In this document: in pieces, positions 17,873 to 28,200 of the stretch
Layout: every line of letters begins with the position of its first letter
Position numbering within the stretch: the first letter of the stretch is position 1
From: Mycobacterium sp. 852002-50816_SCH5313054-b
GTDB lineage: Bacteria; Actinomycetota; Actinomycetes; Mycobacteriales; Mycobacteriaceae
DNA: 64,000 nt
Direction of reading: 5' to 3'
NCBI RefSeq assembly: GCF_001667185.1
Contig: NZ_LZIC01000054.1
Span: 1 to 64,000, forward strand
The notes under the pieces: generated by a model
Database searches by the model: none
What the model was told of the DNA's origin: nothing
What the model saw: the letters and a program-made list of their open reading frames with translations, nothing else
Program-made: the position numbers and the translations under genes

Positions 17873-18934
17873 GTGTCCCGATTCAAGTCGTGGGTGGGTC
17901 AGCCCGATCAGTTCGACTGGATCACGGCCGTCTTGCGCGAGCGCGGACTGCTTCGCGCGACACAGTGGAGCCTGGCCGGCATCTCCTCGATATCGGCGCT
18001 CGTCCCGGTGACCACCATGCTCAGCACCCGTCGGCCGACGGCCGAGGTGGCGCTCGTCGACACGGCCGCCGCGGTCTTCGTCGTCGCGGTCAGTGTCTTC
18101 TGGCTGACGCGGTGGCCGACCCGGGTCCAATCGGAAATTTTCGGAGTCGTCGCCGGGACATGCATTGCGGGATGGAGCCTGACCCAGCCGACCGCCGCTC
18201 TGGCGGCCGTCGGCTGCTGCGCCATGGCCACTAACAGCGGGTATGTCGCGCTCTTCCACAGCAATAAGTTTCTGGTGTTCAGCGCCGCCCTGTCGGCCGC
18301 CGTCTCCATCGCGACCGGGGTGCACCTGGCGCGTGAGTTCGACATCGGCACCGGGCTCGCCGCGTTTTGGGTGATCGCGATGCTCAACCTGTCGTTCCCC
18401 CTGGCGATGCGGGGAATGTCGCGGGCCATGGGGAGCTACGCGGAGCGCGCCGACGAAGACGCGCTGACGGGGTTGTTCAACCGCCGCGGGTTCATCGCCG
18501 CTCTCACCCGCAGACTCGGCGATCCGCGCGCCGGCGACACCCATCTGACCATGATCATGATCGACCTCGATGCGTTCAAACGCATCAACGACACCTTCGG
18601 CCACGCCGCGGGCGACCGCGCGCTGATCGCCGTCGCCGACGTGCTGCGGCAACACGTGGTACCCACAGCGCTGCTTTGCCGCGCGGGCGGCGAAGAGTTC
18701 CTGATCGCCGCGACCGGCCCGTCGCCGGACGCCGAGCCGATCTCGGCGCAATTGGGGGCTGCCATCGCCGAACTTCCTCAGGGACTGACTGCCAGCATCG
18801 GTACGGCCACCGCCGAACTGTCCCCGATGGGCGTATCCGACGTCCCCGGGCTCATCGAAAAGCTCATCGATGTCGCCGACAGCGCGATGTACACCGCCAA
18901 ACGCCGCGGCGGCAATCAGGCCCACCACCTGTGA
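17873..18934 (+). CDS. Membrane-anchored diguanylate cyclase (GGDEF)
   Basis: The 353-residue protein should make cyclic di-GMP from two GTP. The N-terminal 190 residues hold about six membrane helices (for example AAVFVVAVSVFWLT and FLVFSAALSAAVSIATG). The GGDEF domain starts at DEDALTGLFNRRGFI (about residue 195), has the metal-binding IDLDAFKRINDTFGH and an active-type signature AGGEEF at about residue 271. No EAL domain and no clear I-site. The GTG start is preferred over the GTG three codons earlier because GGAAGGAGG sits 9 bases ahead of it. It is a single-gene unit. Confidence 0.88.
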   Translation: MSRFKSWVGQPDQFDWITAVLRERGLLRATQWSLAGISSISALVPVTTMLSTRRPTAEVALVDTAAAVFVVAVSVFWLTRWPTRVQSEIFGVVAGTCIAGWSLTQPTAALAAVGCCAMATNSGYVALFHSNKFLVFSAALSAAVSIATGVHLAREFDIGTGLAAFWVIAMLNLSFPLAMRGMSRAMGSYAERADEDALTGLFNRRGFIAALTRRLGDPRAGDTHLTMIMIDLDAFKRINDTFGHAAGDRALIAVADVLRQHVVPTALLCRAGGEEFLIAATGPSPDAEPISAQLGAAIAELPQGLTASIGTATAELSPMGVSDVPGLIEKLIDVADSAMYTAKRRGGNQAHHL

Positions 18935-19116
18935 TCCACCAATCACGGAGCACGACAAGGGCTTTGCAGCGCCGTCGGGGCCAGACAACGGCTACGGCCG
19001 GACAGTTGGCGCGTCAATCGATTTGAATCGCCCGAGAAATCCGGGTGAACACGCTACTGCCGGTCCGGCGATCGGTGTAGCTTGCTGCTGGGGCGGACTA
19101 GGTGAAGGAGCCGGTC

Positions 19117-20493
19117 GTGTCGGATGTCGATTACTGCGTGGTCGGGGCCGGATTCGCGGGTCTGACGGCCGCCCTTCGGTTGAAGCAAGCCGGTCGCTCG
19201 GTGGCCTTGCTGGAGGCACGTGACCGGATCGGCGGTCGCACGTTCACCGTCACTCGCGACGACGGCACCTGGATCGACCGCGGCGGCGCCTGGATCGGGC
19301 CGGGCCAGGATCGCATCTACGCGCTGATGGACGAGTTCGGCGTGCCCGAATACAAGCAGCACAACGACGGCGACGCGATGATGATCGTGGACGGCAAGAA
19401 GCACCGCTACGGCGGCACCATTCCGTGGTCGATGAGCCCGTGGGCGGTCACGAACCTCGGCATCGGCTTGATGTCGATCGAGAAGATGTGCAAATCGATT
19501 CCGCGCGAAGCGCCGTGGGAGGCGAAGCACGCCGACGAGTGGGACCGCATCAGCCTCGGGGAATGGATCGAGAAGAACACCATGTCCAAGGCCGCGCGCG
19601 AGATGCTGGACATGGCACTGTCCGGCGTGTACACCTCGGCCGGCTCGGAGACGTCGCTGCTGTGGGCGCTGACGCAGATGGGGTCCGGCGGCGGGCCCAA
19701 CTTCGTCATCTCGGGCAAGGGCGGCGCCCAGGACGCCCGACCCGTGGGAGGCATGGGCGCCATCTACCGATCGATCGCCGCCGAACTCGGTGACGCGCTG
19801 CACCTTTCGCGTCCGGTCCGCCAGATCGCCCAGGATGCCGGCGGCGTCACGGTCACCGCGGACGGCTTGACGCTGCGGGCACGGCGGGCCATCGTGGCAA
19901 TCCCGCTCGCCATCGCCAGTTCCATTGTGTACGAGCCGATGCTGCCGGTGGACCGCGCGTTTCTGCACCAGCGGATGCCAGGTGGCGCGGTCCTCAAGAT
20001 CTCGATCATCTACGACGAACCGTTTTGGCGCGCGGACGGATTGTCGGGCCAGTCGGCCGCGCCGGGGACACCGGCGACGCTGACCATCGACGCCTGCACG
20101 AACACCGCCGACCCCGGGATCATGTGTGTGATCACCGAAGGACCGGCCGCACGTCGGCTGACAACGATGGAGGAGGCCGATCGCAAAGCCGCGGTCATCG
20201 GTGAACTCGTCGATCGATTCGGCGGCAAGGCCAACTCGCCGCTGGAATTCCACGAGCAGAACTGGACTACCGAGCGCTACTCCGGTGGCGGCATGATCAG
20301 CCACGCCCCGACCGGCGTGCTGACGGAATTCGGGTACACCCTGCGCGAGCCCTGCGGTCGGGTCCACTGGGCCGGCACGGAGAGCTCGGCCATCATGTGC
20401 GGGTGGATAGACGGTGCGATCCGCTCCGGCGAGCGGGCGGCGGCCGAAGTCATGACAGCCGACACCGCCGCGCCGGCCACGGCCCAGGCCTAA
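19117..20493 (+). CDS. Flavin-containing amine oxidase (monoamine oxidase-like)
   Basis: The 458-residue FAD enzyme oxidises an amine to an imine with release of H2O2. FAD-binding marks: VVGAGFAGLTAALRLKQAG near the N-terminus, ARDRIGGRTFTV, RGGAWIGPGQDRIYALMDEF and the C-terminal WAGTESSAIMCGWIDGAIRS. It resembles M. tuberculosis AofH (Rv3170). The Cys that holds FAD covalently in animal MAO is not seen at its usual place, so FAD is probably bound non-covalently. The GTG start is chosen because GAAGGAG lies 6 bases before it. The long gap upstream carries no gene. The natural amine is unknown. Confidence 0.85.
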   Translation: MSDVDYCVVGAGFAGLTAALRLKQAGRSVALLEARDRIGGRTFTVTRDDGTWIDRGGAWIGPGQDRIYALMDEFGVPEYKQHNDGDAMMIVDGKKHRYGGTIPWSMSPWAVTNLGIGLMSIEKMCKSIPREAPWEAKHADEWDRISLGEWIEKNTMSKAAREMLDMALSGVYTSAGSETSLLWALTQMGSGGGPNFVISGKGGAQDARPVGGMGAIYRSIAAELGDALHLSRPVRQIAQDAGGVTVTADGLTLRARRAIVAIPLAIASSIVYEPMLPVDRAFLHQRMPGGAVLKISIIYDEPFWRADGLSGQSAAPGTPATLTIDACTNTADPGIMCVITEGPAARRLTTMEEADRKAAVIGELVDRFGGKANSPLEFHEQNWTTERYSGGGMISHAPTGVLTEFGYTLREPCGRVHWAGTESSAIMCGWIDGAIRSGERAAAEVMTADTAAPATAQA

Positions 20494-20500
20494 CCGAGGA

Positions 20501-21190
20501 TCACGGGAAGACGCTCGCCTGCCGCAACGCCGGGAACACGGTGCCGGACAGTTCGGCGATGACCGTGGCGGCGAGCGCCGACCGTCGCCGCGAGCCGTGT
20601 TCTTCCCCCCGGACGACCGCCCCGGTGAATCCGGTGGCGGCGACCGCGAAGAGCAGGTGCCCGGCAGTCATCACCGGCGCAGCCCACAACGCGACGAGGA
20701 GGCCGGATGTGATCGGGTGCCGAGCCGGCCACTGCAGCAGCTGAGTACCGAATCCGCGCCGCATATGGCGCTTTTCACGCCACATGAAGTACCTGATCCG
20801 TAGCTCGAACCAGTCGAGGTGCCGGATGCCGCCGGCTCCGGACACGACGATCGCCCAGCCCAGCCAGAACAAGACGTGCGGCCCCACCCGGGCCGCCGGT
20901 ACTGGCACATCCCAGACCACCGCTGGCAGCGTCCGCCATTGCCAGTACAGCAGGAACAGGGCAAGGCTCCCGAACAGCGCGCCGGTGCCGCGTTCGATCG
21001 GCCGCGGCACGAAACGGTACCCAAACGCGAACAGCGCGAGCAGCATCAGGTCGATCACGATCGCTTTGTCGAGGGGTGCCCCCACCGCATGGTCGATACT
21101 TCGCGGAACCGCGACGCCTCCGGTGAAGCCGATCCCGTAGAGCAACGCCAAGCGAGACAACGCGTAACACGCGGCGCCATACCAGCGCAC
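20501..21190 (-). CDS. Decayed methanethiol S-methyltransferase-like (MddA/NnrU-type) membrane protein
   Basis: A 229-residue membrane protein with the MddA pattern: LLYGIGFTGGVAVPRSID, RFVPRPIERGTGALFGSLAL, LFLLYWQWRTLPAVVWDV and ALWAAPVMTAGHLLFAVAAT. MddA methylates methanethiol to dimethyl sulphide. Two family features are missing: the QHSVMARP segment expected between LLALFA and RFVPRPIE appears deleted by about 14 residues, and the C-terminal GDRYxxYRxxVP segment is replaced by unrelated sequence. It is therefore probably inactive. The GTG after the esx hairpin is taken as the start; an ATG at 21244 would include the hairpin in the coding region. Confidence 0.55.
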   Translation of the reverse strand: MRWYGAACYALSRLALLYGIGFTGGVAVPRSIDHAVGAPLDKAIVIDLMLLALFAFGYRFVPRPIERGTGALFGSLALFLLYWQWRTLPAVVWDVPVPAARVGPHVLFWLGWAIVVSGAGGIRHLDWFELRIRYFMWREKRHMRRGFGTQLLQWPARHPITSGLLVALWAAPVMTAGHLLFAVAATGFTGAVVRGEEHGSRRRSALAATVIAELSGTVFPALRQASVFP

Positions 21191-21192
21191 GA

Positions 21193-21228
21193 AAGTTGGC
21201 GACCCGCCGAGGAAAGGGTCGCCAACTT
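21193..21228 (-). terminator. Perfect 13-bp inverted repeat after the esx pair
   Basis: AAGTTGGCGACCC and GGGTCGCCAACTT are exact complements with a 10-base loop, 20 bases after the esxN-like stop. It is a strong hairpin without a U-tract, a common mycobacterial terminator form. It would end the PPE-esx transcript. Confidence 0.65.
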
Positions 21229-21248
21229 CCCTGCGCCGCAGCATCTGG

Positions 21249-21533
21249 TCAGGCCCAGCCGGAGCCCACCGCCGAATCGGTGCTCGCCATGTTGCTGCCC
21301 GCGGACTGCACCTTGGCGCCGTGCGCATTGGCCTGCTCGTAGATCGCCTGAAAGTTGCGGCCAAGCTGCGTGATGAACTCCTGGCAGGCCACCGATCCGG
21401 CGCCTCCCCAGAAATCCCCCGCCGCCAACACATTCCGCACGATGGCCTGGTGCTCGGCCTCGAGCGACGCCGCCTGGGCCCGGATCAACGCGCCATGCGC
21501 GTCGACGTCACCGAATTGATAATTGATCGTCAT
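21249..21533 (-). CDS. ESAT-6-like WXG100 protein, EsxN/EsxI (Mtb9.9) family
   Basis: The 94-residue type VII secretion substrate starts TINYQFGDVDAHGALIRAQA, has the WGG turn (AAGDFWGGAGSVACQEFI) near residue 43 and ends MASTDSAVGSGWA. From memory, this is very close to the M. tuberculosis Mtb9.9 proteins EsxI, EsxL, EsxN, EsxO and EsxV, which leave by ESX-5. It forms a helical-hairpin heterodimer with the EsxM-like product encoded 11 bases upstream. AGGAGA precedes the ATG. Which of the near-identical paralogues it is cannot be told from sequence alone. Confidence 0.93.
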   Translation of the reverse strand: MTINYQFGDVDAHGALIRAQAASLEAEHQAIVRNVLAAGDFWGGAGSVACQEFITQLGRNFQAIYEQANAHGAKVQSAGSNMASTDSAVGSGWA

Positions 21534-21544
21534 CGCGAAATCTC

Positions 21545-21841
21545 CTAACTGCCCAGAACCTGCTGCGAAGCCTGCTCTTGCTGCTCGTAGTTGTTGGCGT
21601 CGCGAACCAGCCCGTCGCGAACGCCGTGCAACATGCCCACGATGTTGCGAAACGCCTGATTCATGTGCCCCATCGTGTCGTAGGACATCGCCTGCGCCGC
21701 ACCGCTCCAGCCCGCACCCGAAATGTTTTGCGACGACGCCCACATCCGGCGCGCCTCGTCCTCGACCGTCTGCGCGTGCACCTCAAACCGGCCCGCCATG
21801 GCCCGCATCGCGTCCGGGTCCGTCATGAACCGAGTAGTCAT
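21545..21841 (-). CDS. WXG100 protein, EsxM/EsxJ/EsxK family (partner of EsxN-like)
   Basis: The 98-residue CFP-10-side partner. It reads [20 protein letters not shown], then [20 protein letters not shown], the turn [11 protein letters not shown], and [16 protein letters not shown] at the end. The helix-turn-helix plus the C-terminal tail form the type VII export signal of the heterodimer. This pairing of an EsxM-type and an EsxN-type gene is the standard ESX-5 substrate cassette. The ATG is chosen over the GTG one codon earlier; AAAGGAGACC lies before it. Confidence 0.93.
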   Translation of the reverse strand: MTTRFMTDPDAMRAMAGRFEVHAQTVEDEARRMWASSQNISGAGWSGAAQAMSYDTMGHMNQAFRNIVGMLHGVRDGLVRDANNYEQQEQASQQVLGS

Positions 21842-21937
21842 CACGGTCTCCTTTCAACAAGTGAATAGCTGTCTAATCACGCGCCGCCACAGGGCATTCG
21901 GCGGCCCCTCCGAAAAACCCGACCGCTCACCCCCGCC

Positions 21938-23044
21938 CTATCCGACCCCGACGCGCGGCACCACGGTCGGCCGCGACTGCATCACATGCGGACTGGCCCC
22001 GCCGCGGCCCAACATCCCGCCGGGCATTCCACCGCCCATCCCGCCGCCCATCGGCATCGGCATCATCGGCATACCGCCCGTGCCGGGCCCGACTCCCCCC
22101 GCGGCACCGGGCATTTCACCGCCCAGCCCTGACATGGCCGCACTGACCATGCGGGCCGGCGTCGAACCCTGCCACGTCGGTGGCACCGACATCGCGCCCA
22201 CCAGCCGGGCCTGGCCCAAGCCCGCCGACACGGTCGGCCCCAGGCCCGCTCCTCCGCCGAACGGCTTCATGGCCGGGTCGGTGCTGCTCACAAACTTCGG
22301 GACGTCAGCACCGACCGTCGCGGCATTGGCCAGTCCCGCGGTGCCGGCGTTCGCGCCCTGCGCCAGCGACATGATCGGGGACATCAGCATGCTGACCGGG
22401 AGCGTCGCGACTTGCGCCAGCGACGACAGCGACTGCAGCGGCGTCCCGGAAACCAGCGACTGCACGAGGCCCGCCAGGGGCGAGGCGGCGTCTACGGCCT
22501 GGGATACCAAGCCCGCCAGGCTGATTGGCGGCGCCGCGAACGGCGTCAACGACGCCGCCACGGACATCGCGCCGGCGTGGTAGCCGACCATCGCGGCGAC
22601 GTCCTGAGCCCACATCTCCACGTAGTGGAACTCGGTGACCGCGATCGCCGGCGTGTTCTGCCCTAGAAAGTTGGTCGCCACCAACGCCATCAGTTGCGTG
22701 CGATTGGCCGCGACGGCGGCCGGATGCACCGTCAAGGTCTGCGCCGCCTCGAACGCCGTCGCCGCCGCCTGCGCCTGCGCCGACGCCGCCTCGGCCTGTG
22801 CCGCCGACCCGGCCAGCCACGACACGTACGGCACCGCCGCGGCCGCCATCGCCTCCGACGCCGGGCCCGACCACGGACCGCCGATCAGAGCCGAGATCAC
22901 CGAATGAAACGACGAGGCCGACGCCCGCAGGTCGGCGGCCAGCCCGTCCCAGGCGGTCGCCGCCGTGAACAACGGCCCGGCCCCGGCCCCGGCGTACATC
23001 CGCGCCGAGTTGATCTCCGGCGGCAGCAACGAAAAGTCTGACAT
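21938..23044 (-). CDS. PPE protein, SVP subfamily
   Basis: A 368-residue PPE protein. The PPE domain (residues 1-180) begins [20 protein letters not shown] with the PPE at residues 8-10 and has the WxG-like turn [12 protein letters not shown]. The SVP mark is [17 protein letters not shown] at about residue 290. The tail is rich in Gly, Met and Pro ([19 protein letters not shown]) and ends [14 protein letters not shown] proteins are ESX-5 substrates of the outer envelope. It starts 8 bases after the PPE-MPTR gene ends and is followed by the esx pair, so the four probably share one transcript. Confidence 0.92.
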   Translation of the reverse strand: MSDFSLLPPEINSARMYAGAGAGPLFTAATAWDGLAADLRASASSFHSVISALIGGPWSGPASEAMAAAAVPYVSWLAGSAAQAEAASAQAQAAATAFEAAQTLTVHPAAVAANRTQLMALVATNFLGQNTPAIAVTEFHYVEMWAQDVAAMVGYHAGAMSVAASLTPFAAPPISLAGLVSQAVDAASPLAGLVQSLVSGTPLQSLSSLAQVATLPVSMLMSPIMSLAQGANAGTAGLANAATVGADVPKFVSSTDPAMKPFGGGAGLGPTVSAGLGQARLVGAMSVPPTWQGSTPARMVSAAMSGLGGEMPGAAGGVGPGTGGMPMMPMPMGGGMGGGMPGGMLGRGGASPHVMQSRPTVVPRVGVG

Positions 23045-23052
23045 CACAGTCC

Positions 23053-24834
23053 TTATTGGAAGAAGCCCGATTGCGCGTCGCGCTTGTTGAAGAAGCCCGA
23101 GTCGTCGTTGCCGGAGTTGCCGATGCCCGAGTTGAAGACGTTCGAGTTGCCGATGCCGATGTTGTCGAAGCCCGTGTTTCCGATGCCGGCCAGGAAGCTG
23201 CCCGCGTTGTTGATCCCGACATTGTTGCCGTTGCCCGAATTGCCGAAGCCCGACTCGAAGGCGAGGCCGGTGTTTTGGAAGCCGGAGGTGTCGCCGCCGG
23301 AGTTGAAGAAGCCCGACGAATCGAGGCCGGTGGTGCCGAAGCCGGAACTCTTGACGCCGACCGGGGTGACCGTGCTGCCGAAACCGGTGGTCAAGTTGCC
23401 GGAGTCAAAACCACCGGTGTTGCTGGCACCCGAGTTGCCCCAACCGGTGTTGAAGTTGCCCGTGTTGAAGTCCCCGGTGTTGAGGGAGCCCGCGTTGCCG
23501 CTGCCGGTGTTCTGGAAACCAGAGTTGCCCATTCCGAAGTTCTGCGAACCGCCGTTCAGCATCCCCATGTTGTTCGCACCGCCGTTGCCGACACCGAAGT
23601 TGCTGAAGCCGCTGTTCAACAAGCCGGTGTTGCCCTGCCCCGAATTCGTGAAGCCGGTGTTGAAGCTGCCCGAGTTTTCGAAACCGAAGCTGTGGTTGCC
23701 GGAGTTGAAGAGGCCGACGTTGCCGGTGCCGGAGTTGAAGAAGCCGATGTTGCCGGTGCCCGAGTTGCCGAAGCCGATGTTCCCGGTCCCCGAGTTCAGC
23801 CCGCCGAAGCCGATCTGGTTGTCGCCGGTGAGCCCGAAGCCGATGTCGTTGTTGCCCGTGTTGCCGAAGCCGAAGTTGTGGGTGCCGGTGTTCGCGATGC
23901 CGACGTTGTTGCTGCCGCGGTTCCCGATGCCCATGTTGGAGTCGCCGCGATTTCCGCTGCCGACGTTCCCGCTGCCCAGGTTTCCGTTGCCGACGTTGGT
24001 GTTGCCGAGGTTGCCGCTACCCATGTTCCCGACGCCGGCGTTCCCGAAGCCGGTGTTGTTGTTGCCCGCGTTTCCGGCGCCCAGGTTTTGGTTGCCGCGG
24101 TTGCCGCTACCGATGTTGCCGACGCCGTTGTTGCCGTTACCGACGTTGGTGTTGCCGATGTTGCCGCTGCCCACGTTCTGGCTGCCGTTGTTGCCGCTGC
24201 CCAAGTTTTGGTTGCCCTTGTTGCCGCCGCCCACGTTGCCGCTGCCGGCGTTGCCCGCACCCAGGTTGAAGTTCGCGAGGGCCGCCTGAACCTGACCCAG
24301 TGGCCCGGGCAGGGTTTGCAGCGCCTGCGCCATGGGCGTCAGCTGCGCGGCCACCGCCGACGCCCCGCCGTGATACCCCACCATCGCCGACACGTCGGCC
24401 GCCCACATCTGCTCGTACTGCGCCTCGGCCGCCGCGATCGCCGGGGCGTTGAACCCCAACAGGTTCGACCGCACCAACGACACGAACTGGCTGCGATTGA
24501 CCGCCACCGCCCCCGGATGTACCGTCGCCGACACCGCCGCCTCAAACGCCGACGCCGCCGCCCGCGCGTGGCCCGCCGCGTCCTGCGCCTGCGCCGCCGC
24601 CGCCGACAACCACCCCAGATACGGCGCCGCAGCCCCCACCATCGCCGCCGACGCCGGGCCCTGCCAGGCCGCGCCCGCCAACCCCGACGTCACCGACCCG
24701 AAAGAGCTCGCGGCCGAACCCAACTCACCGGCCAACCCCTCCCAGGCCGCCGCCGCCTCCAACATCGGCCCCGGACCCGCACCTAGATACATCCGCGCCG
24801 AATTGATCTCCGGCGGCAACATCAAGAAATCCAT
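23053..24834 (-). CDS. PPE protein, MPTR subfamily (NxGxGNxG repeats)
   Basis: A 593-residue PPE-MPTR protein. The PPE domain (1-180) starts [20 protein letters not shown]. From about residue 190 to 580 it is a pentapeptide-repeat tract of the N-x-G-x-G kind (for example [14 protein letters not shown]), which should fold as a right-handed beta helix. The tract changes character along its length: NxGxGNxG at first, FxGxFNxGxxNxG types in the middle, and it ends [16 protein letters not shown] 40-codon PE-like ORF ends exactly at its ATG. It is an ESX-5-type surface protein; repeat number is likely to vary between strains. Confidence 0.92.
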   Translation of the reverse strand: MDFLMLPPEINSARMYLGAGPGPMLEAAAAWEGLAGELGSAASSFGSVTSGLAGAAWQGPASAAMVGAAAPYLGWLSAAAAQAQDAAGHARAAASAFEAAVSATVHPGAVAVNRSQFVSLVRSNLLGFNAPAIAAAEAQYEQMWAADVSAMVGYHGGASAVAAQLTPMAQALQTLPGPLGQVQAALANFNLGAGNAGSGNVGGGNKGNQNLGSGNNGSQNVGSGNIGNTNVGNGNNGVGNIGSGNRGNQNLGAGNAGNNNTGFGNAGVGNMGSGNLGNTNVGNGNLGSGNVGSGNRGDSNMGIGNRGSNNVGIANTGTHNFGFGNTGNNDIGFGLTGDNQIGFGGLNSGTGNIGFGNSGTGNIGFFNSGTGNVGLFNSGNHSFGFENSGSFNTGFTNSGQGNTGLLNSGFSNFGVGNGGANNMGMLNGGSQNFGMGNSGFQNTGSGNAGSLNTGDFNTGNFNTGWGNSGASNTGGFDSGNLTTGFGSTVTPVGVKSSGFGTTGLDSSGFFNSGGDTSGFQNTGLAFESGFGNSGNGNNVGINNAGSFLAGIGNTGFDNIGIGNSNVFNSGIGNSGNDDSGFFNKRDAQSGFFQ

Positions 24835-24956
24835 CACAACCGTCCTTCGCCATCAGTCGTGGCCGCCGCGTTTGCCGCGCTCGGTGCCGAACGGACGTCC
24901 GCCAGATCCGCCGACGGCACCGCCGGCGCCTCCGGGTCCGTTATCAGGTACGACAT
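24834..24956 (-). CDS. Mini-PE leader ORF (40 codons) coupled to PPE-MPTR
   Basis: The ORF encodes 40 residues: [18 protein letters not shown], then [16 protein letters not shown] and GEGRL. The first 33 follow the PE-domain start (MSFLxxxPExLAAAAxDLxxIGSxLxxANAAAAxPT), including the Pro-Glu at residues 8-9, and then stop where a full PE domain would go on for 60 more residues. GGGAGGACGGCG precedes the ATG at ideal distance, and its TGA shares one base with the PPE ATG (TGATG). It is either a truncated PE gene kept for translational coupling or a short peptide in its own right. The 290 bases further upstream hold no other gene I can recognise. Confidence 0.7.
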   Translation of the reverse strand: MSYLITDPEAPAVPSADLADVRSAPSAANAAATTDGEGRL

Positions 24957-25249
24957 CGCCGTCCTCCCGCTCCCAAGCCGTCCGGGCGATCGGTGAAAGC
25001 GCAGCGAATTGCGATTCCGGGCCCGACTTTTATTCCAAGCGAGTCAAATATGCGGGGTCCGACGTCGAACTAACGTCGGTCTAATCGCGTAGATAGTCAG
25101 CATGAGGGGTCGTAATTGCAGCCCGGCGCGGGGTCGTAGGACCGTCCGCGGCAAACCGGCAGCCGGTGTCCGCGGGCCGGCCGTGGCTCGCTCCGCCGCC
25201 TCGATGACCTCAATAGTTTTCGGTTGGTATTGGACCCTGGGTGGGTGGC

Positions 25250-28200
25250 ATGAGCGAAACTGAGGTGCACGGGGGCATACGGTCATGGAACAGGAGTGAC
25301 CCTGGTGTCAGGGAGTTCATGCCCACCGGAACGGTGACCCTGCTTGTCGCCGATTTCGATGGTTCCGAGCGACTATGGGAGTCCCAGCCGGAGCAAATGA
25401 CGGCGGCGCTCGTGCTCCTGGAGCGCGCCGCCTCCGAGGTGGTCCCCGCCCACGACGGTGTGCTGGCAATCGAGCCGGGCGTGGGCGACAGCTTCATGGC
25501 CGCTTTCGCGCACGCGACCGACGCGGTGGCGTGTGCTGTGGAGTTGCAGCGCGCGCCGCTGGCGCCCATCCGGTTGCGCGTCGGCCTGCACACCGGAGAG
25601 GTCCAGTTGGACGACGCCGGCGATTACGTCGGCTCGACGCCCGAGCGGGCGGCTCTCCTCCGCGAGCTGGCGCATAGCGGGCAGATCCTGCTCTCGGGGA
25701 TCACCCGCGACCTTGTCGTCGACCAATTACCGGCCGACGCCTGGCTGACCGATCTGGGCGCCCATCAGCTCGGTGACCTTCCCCGCCCCGAGCGGGTGGC
25801 GCAGCTCTGCCACTCCGACCTGGACGTCGAGTTCCCGCCGCTGCGCACCACCGGCAGCGTCGTCCCGCACGGCCTCCCGGTGCAGCTGACGCGGTTCGTG
25901 GGTCGCGTCACCCTCACCAACGACGTCGTCAAGGCCCTGTACGAAAACCGGCTGGTGACCCTGGCCGGCGCAGGCGGTGTCGGCAAGACGCGGTTGGCGG
26001 TGCAGGTCGCGGCGCAGGCGGCGGCCGAGTTCGACGGCAACGTGTGGTTCGTCGACCTGACGCCGGTCACCGACCCGGAGGTGGTGCCGGTCGCGGCGCT
26101 CCGCGCGCTCGGCCTCCCGGACCAGCCGGGCCGCTCGGCGACGGACACGCTGGTGCGGTTCCTCGGCGATCGTCGGGTATTGCTCGTTCTGGACAATTGC
26201 GAGCACCTGATCGACGAGTGCGCGGACCTGACGGCCGCGCTGCTGGAGGCGTGCCCGCAGTTGACGATCCTGGCCACCAGCCGCGAGCCGATCGGGGTGG
26301 CGGGTGAGGTGACCTGGCGGGTGCCGTCGCTATCGCTCGCCGACGAGGCGATCGAGCTCTTCGTCGACCGTGCGCGCCTGGCCCGGCCCGACTTCGGCAT
26401 CGCCGTGGACGACACCGGCGCGGTGCGCGAGATCTGCGACCGCCTGGACGGCCTGCCCCTGGGGATCGAGCTGGCGGCGGCGCGAGTGCGGATGATGTCG
26501 CTGACCGAGATCCTCGACGGGCTGCGTAACCGGTTCCGGTTGGTCACCGGCGTCCGTCCCGGGACGCGGCGCAAACGGACGTTGGGTGAATCCGTCGACT
26601 GGTCCCACGAGCTGCTGAGCGAACCGGAGCGCATCCTCTTTCGCCGGCTGGCGGTTTTCCGGGCCGGCTTCGACCTCGAGGCCGCGCGGGTCATCGGCGA
26701 TGGCGACCCCGCGCAGCAACTCCAGATCCTCGATCGGCTCGCCCAGCTGGTGGACAAGTCCCTCGTCGTTGCGGAAAACGCCGGCGATCGCACGCGCTTC
26801 CGGCTGCTCGACACGGTGCGTCACTACGCGATGGCCAAGCTGCAGGAATCCGGTGAAGCCGACGAGGTCCACGCGCGTCACCGCGACTATTACGCCGCGA
26901 TGGCCGCCCTGCTGGACAGCGCCGCGGACACCGACCACCACCGCCGCATCGAACAGGTCGAGATCGAGATCGACAACCTGCGGGCGGCGTTCGCGTGGAG
27001 CCGCCAAACCGGTGACATCGAAAAAGCGCTGGAGCTGACGTCGTCGCTGCAACCGCTGTGGCAGACGCGGGGCCGCATCCAAGAGGGGCTGGCCTGGTTC
27101 GACGCCACCCTCACCGAGCACGACGCGCGGCACTCCGACATCTCGGCGGTGGTGCGCGGGCGCGCCCTCGCCGACAAGGCGGTCCTCGACGCGTCGCGCA
27201 GCATCGGCGACAACCTCGAGCAGGCGCAGCAAGCCGTGGCGATCGCCCGCGAGATCGACGACGCCGCGCTACTGGCGCGCGCGCTCACCGCCTGCGGCGC
27301 GATCGCTTCCTACAGCGCCGCCGCGGCCCGCCCGTACCTGGCCGAGGCGATCGGCATCGCACGCGCGCTCGATGACCAGTGGCGGCTGACGCAGATCCTG
27401 ACCTGGCAGGCCAACGGCGCGTTCTACGCGGGTGACCCGATCGCCGCGGAAGAGACCTCCCAAGAGGGATGCGAGATCGCCGACGCGATCGGCGACCGGT
27501 TCCACGCGCGCTCGTGCCGCTGGACCCTCGGCTTGGCGCACATGATGAAGGGCGATCTGGCCGAGGCCGTGGAGCAATTCGAGGCGGTGACCGCCGACGC
27601 GGACGCGGCGCACGACGTCTTGTTCAGGTGGGGCGCCCGACTGAGCCTCAGCCTCGCACTCTCTTTCCAGGGCGATACCAGCGCGGCCGCCGCCACCGCC
27701 CGCGCATCGCTGGATGCGGCCGGCGATCTCTGGCCCTACAACGAGGGATTCAGCTACGCGGTCCTGGTCACCGCGGCGGCGGCCGCCGGCGATCTGACGA
27801 CGGCGACCGAAGCGAGCGAAGCTGCCCAGCAACGCCTGAGCGCGCAGGGCGAGCTCGGCGCGGCGATCGTCAACCCGATGGCCGACGTGGCCCTGGCGCG
27901 CGGCGATCTCGTCGAGGCCCGGCGCTGGGCCGACCAACAGGTCGCGGCGTCGGCGGGCTGGCACCTGGCCCGGGCGCTCACCACGCGGACGCGCATCTCG
28001 ATCGCCAAAGGCGAACCCGACCAGGCGGAGCGCGACGCGCACAAGGCGCTCGGCTGCGCCGCGGAGTGCCAGGCGCACCTGGCCGTCCCCGACATCCTGG
28101 AGTGCCTCGGGCGGCTGGCCGCGGACGGCCAGAGCCATCGCGACGCCGCGCGGCTGTTCGGCGCGGCCGACCAGATTCGCGGGCTAATCGGCGCGGTGCG

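Noticed and set aside
19015..19045. CGATT-TG-AATCG palindrome before the amine oxidase
   Set aside because: Only five bases per arm; too short to call an operator without more copies.
23090..24260. Possible CRISPR array in the regular MPTR repeats
   Set aside because: Repeats are short, in frame with the PPE protein, with no spacers of even length and no cas genes.
23056..24786. Plus-strand ORFs opposite PPE-MPTR, one rich in PxLPxP, one in VAxAxVA
   Set aside because: Mirror images of the NxGxGNxG repeats; no start signal or independent support.
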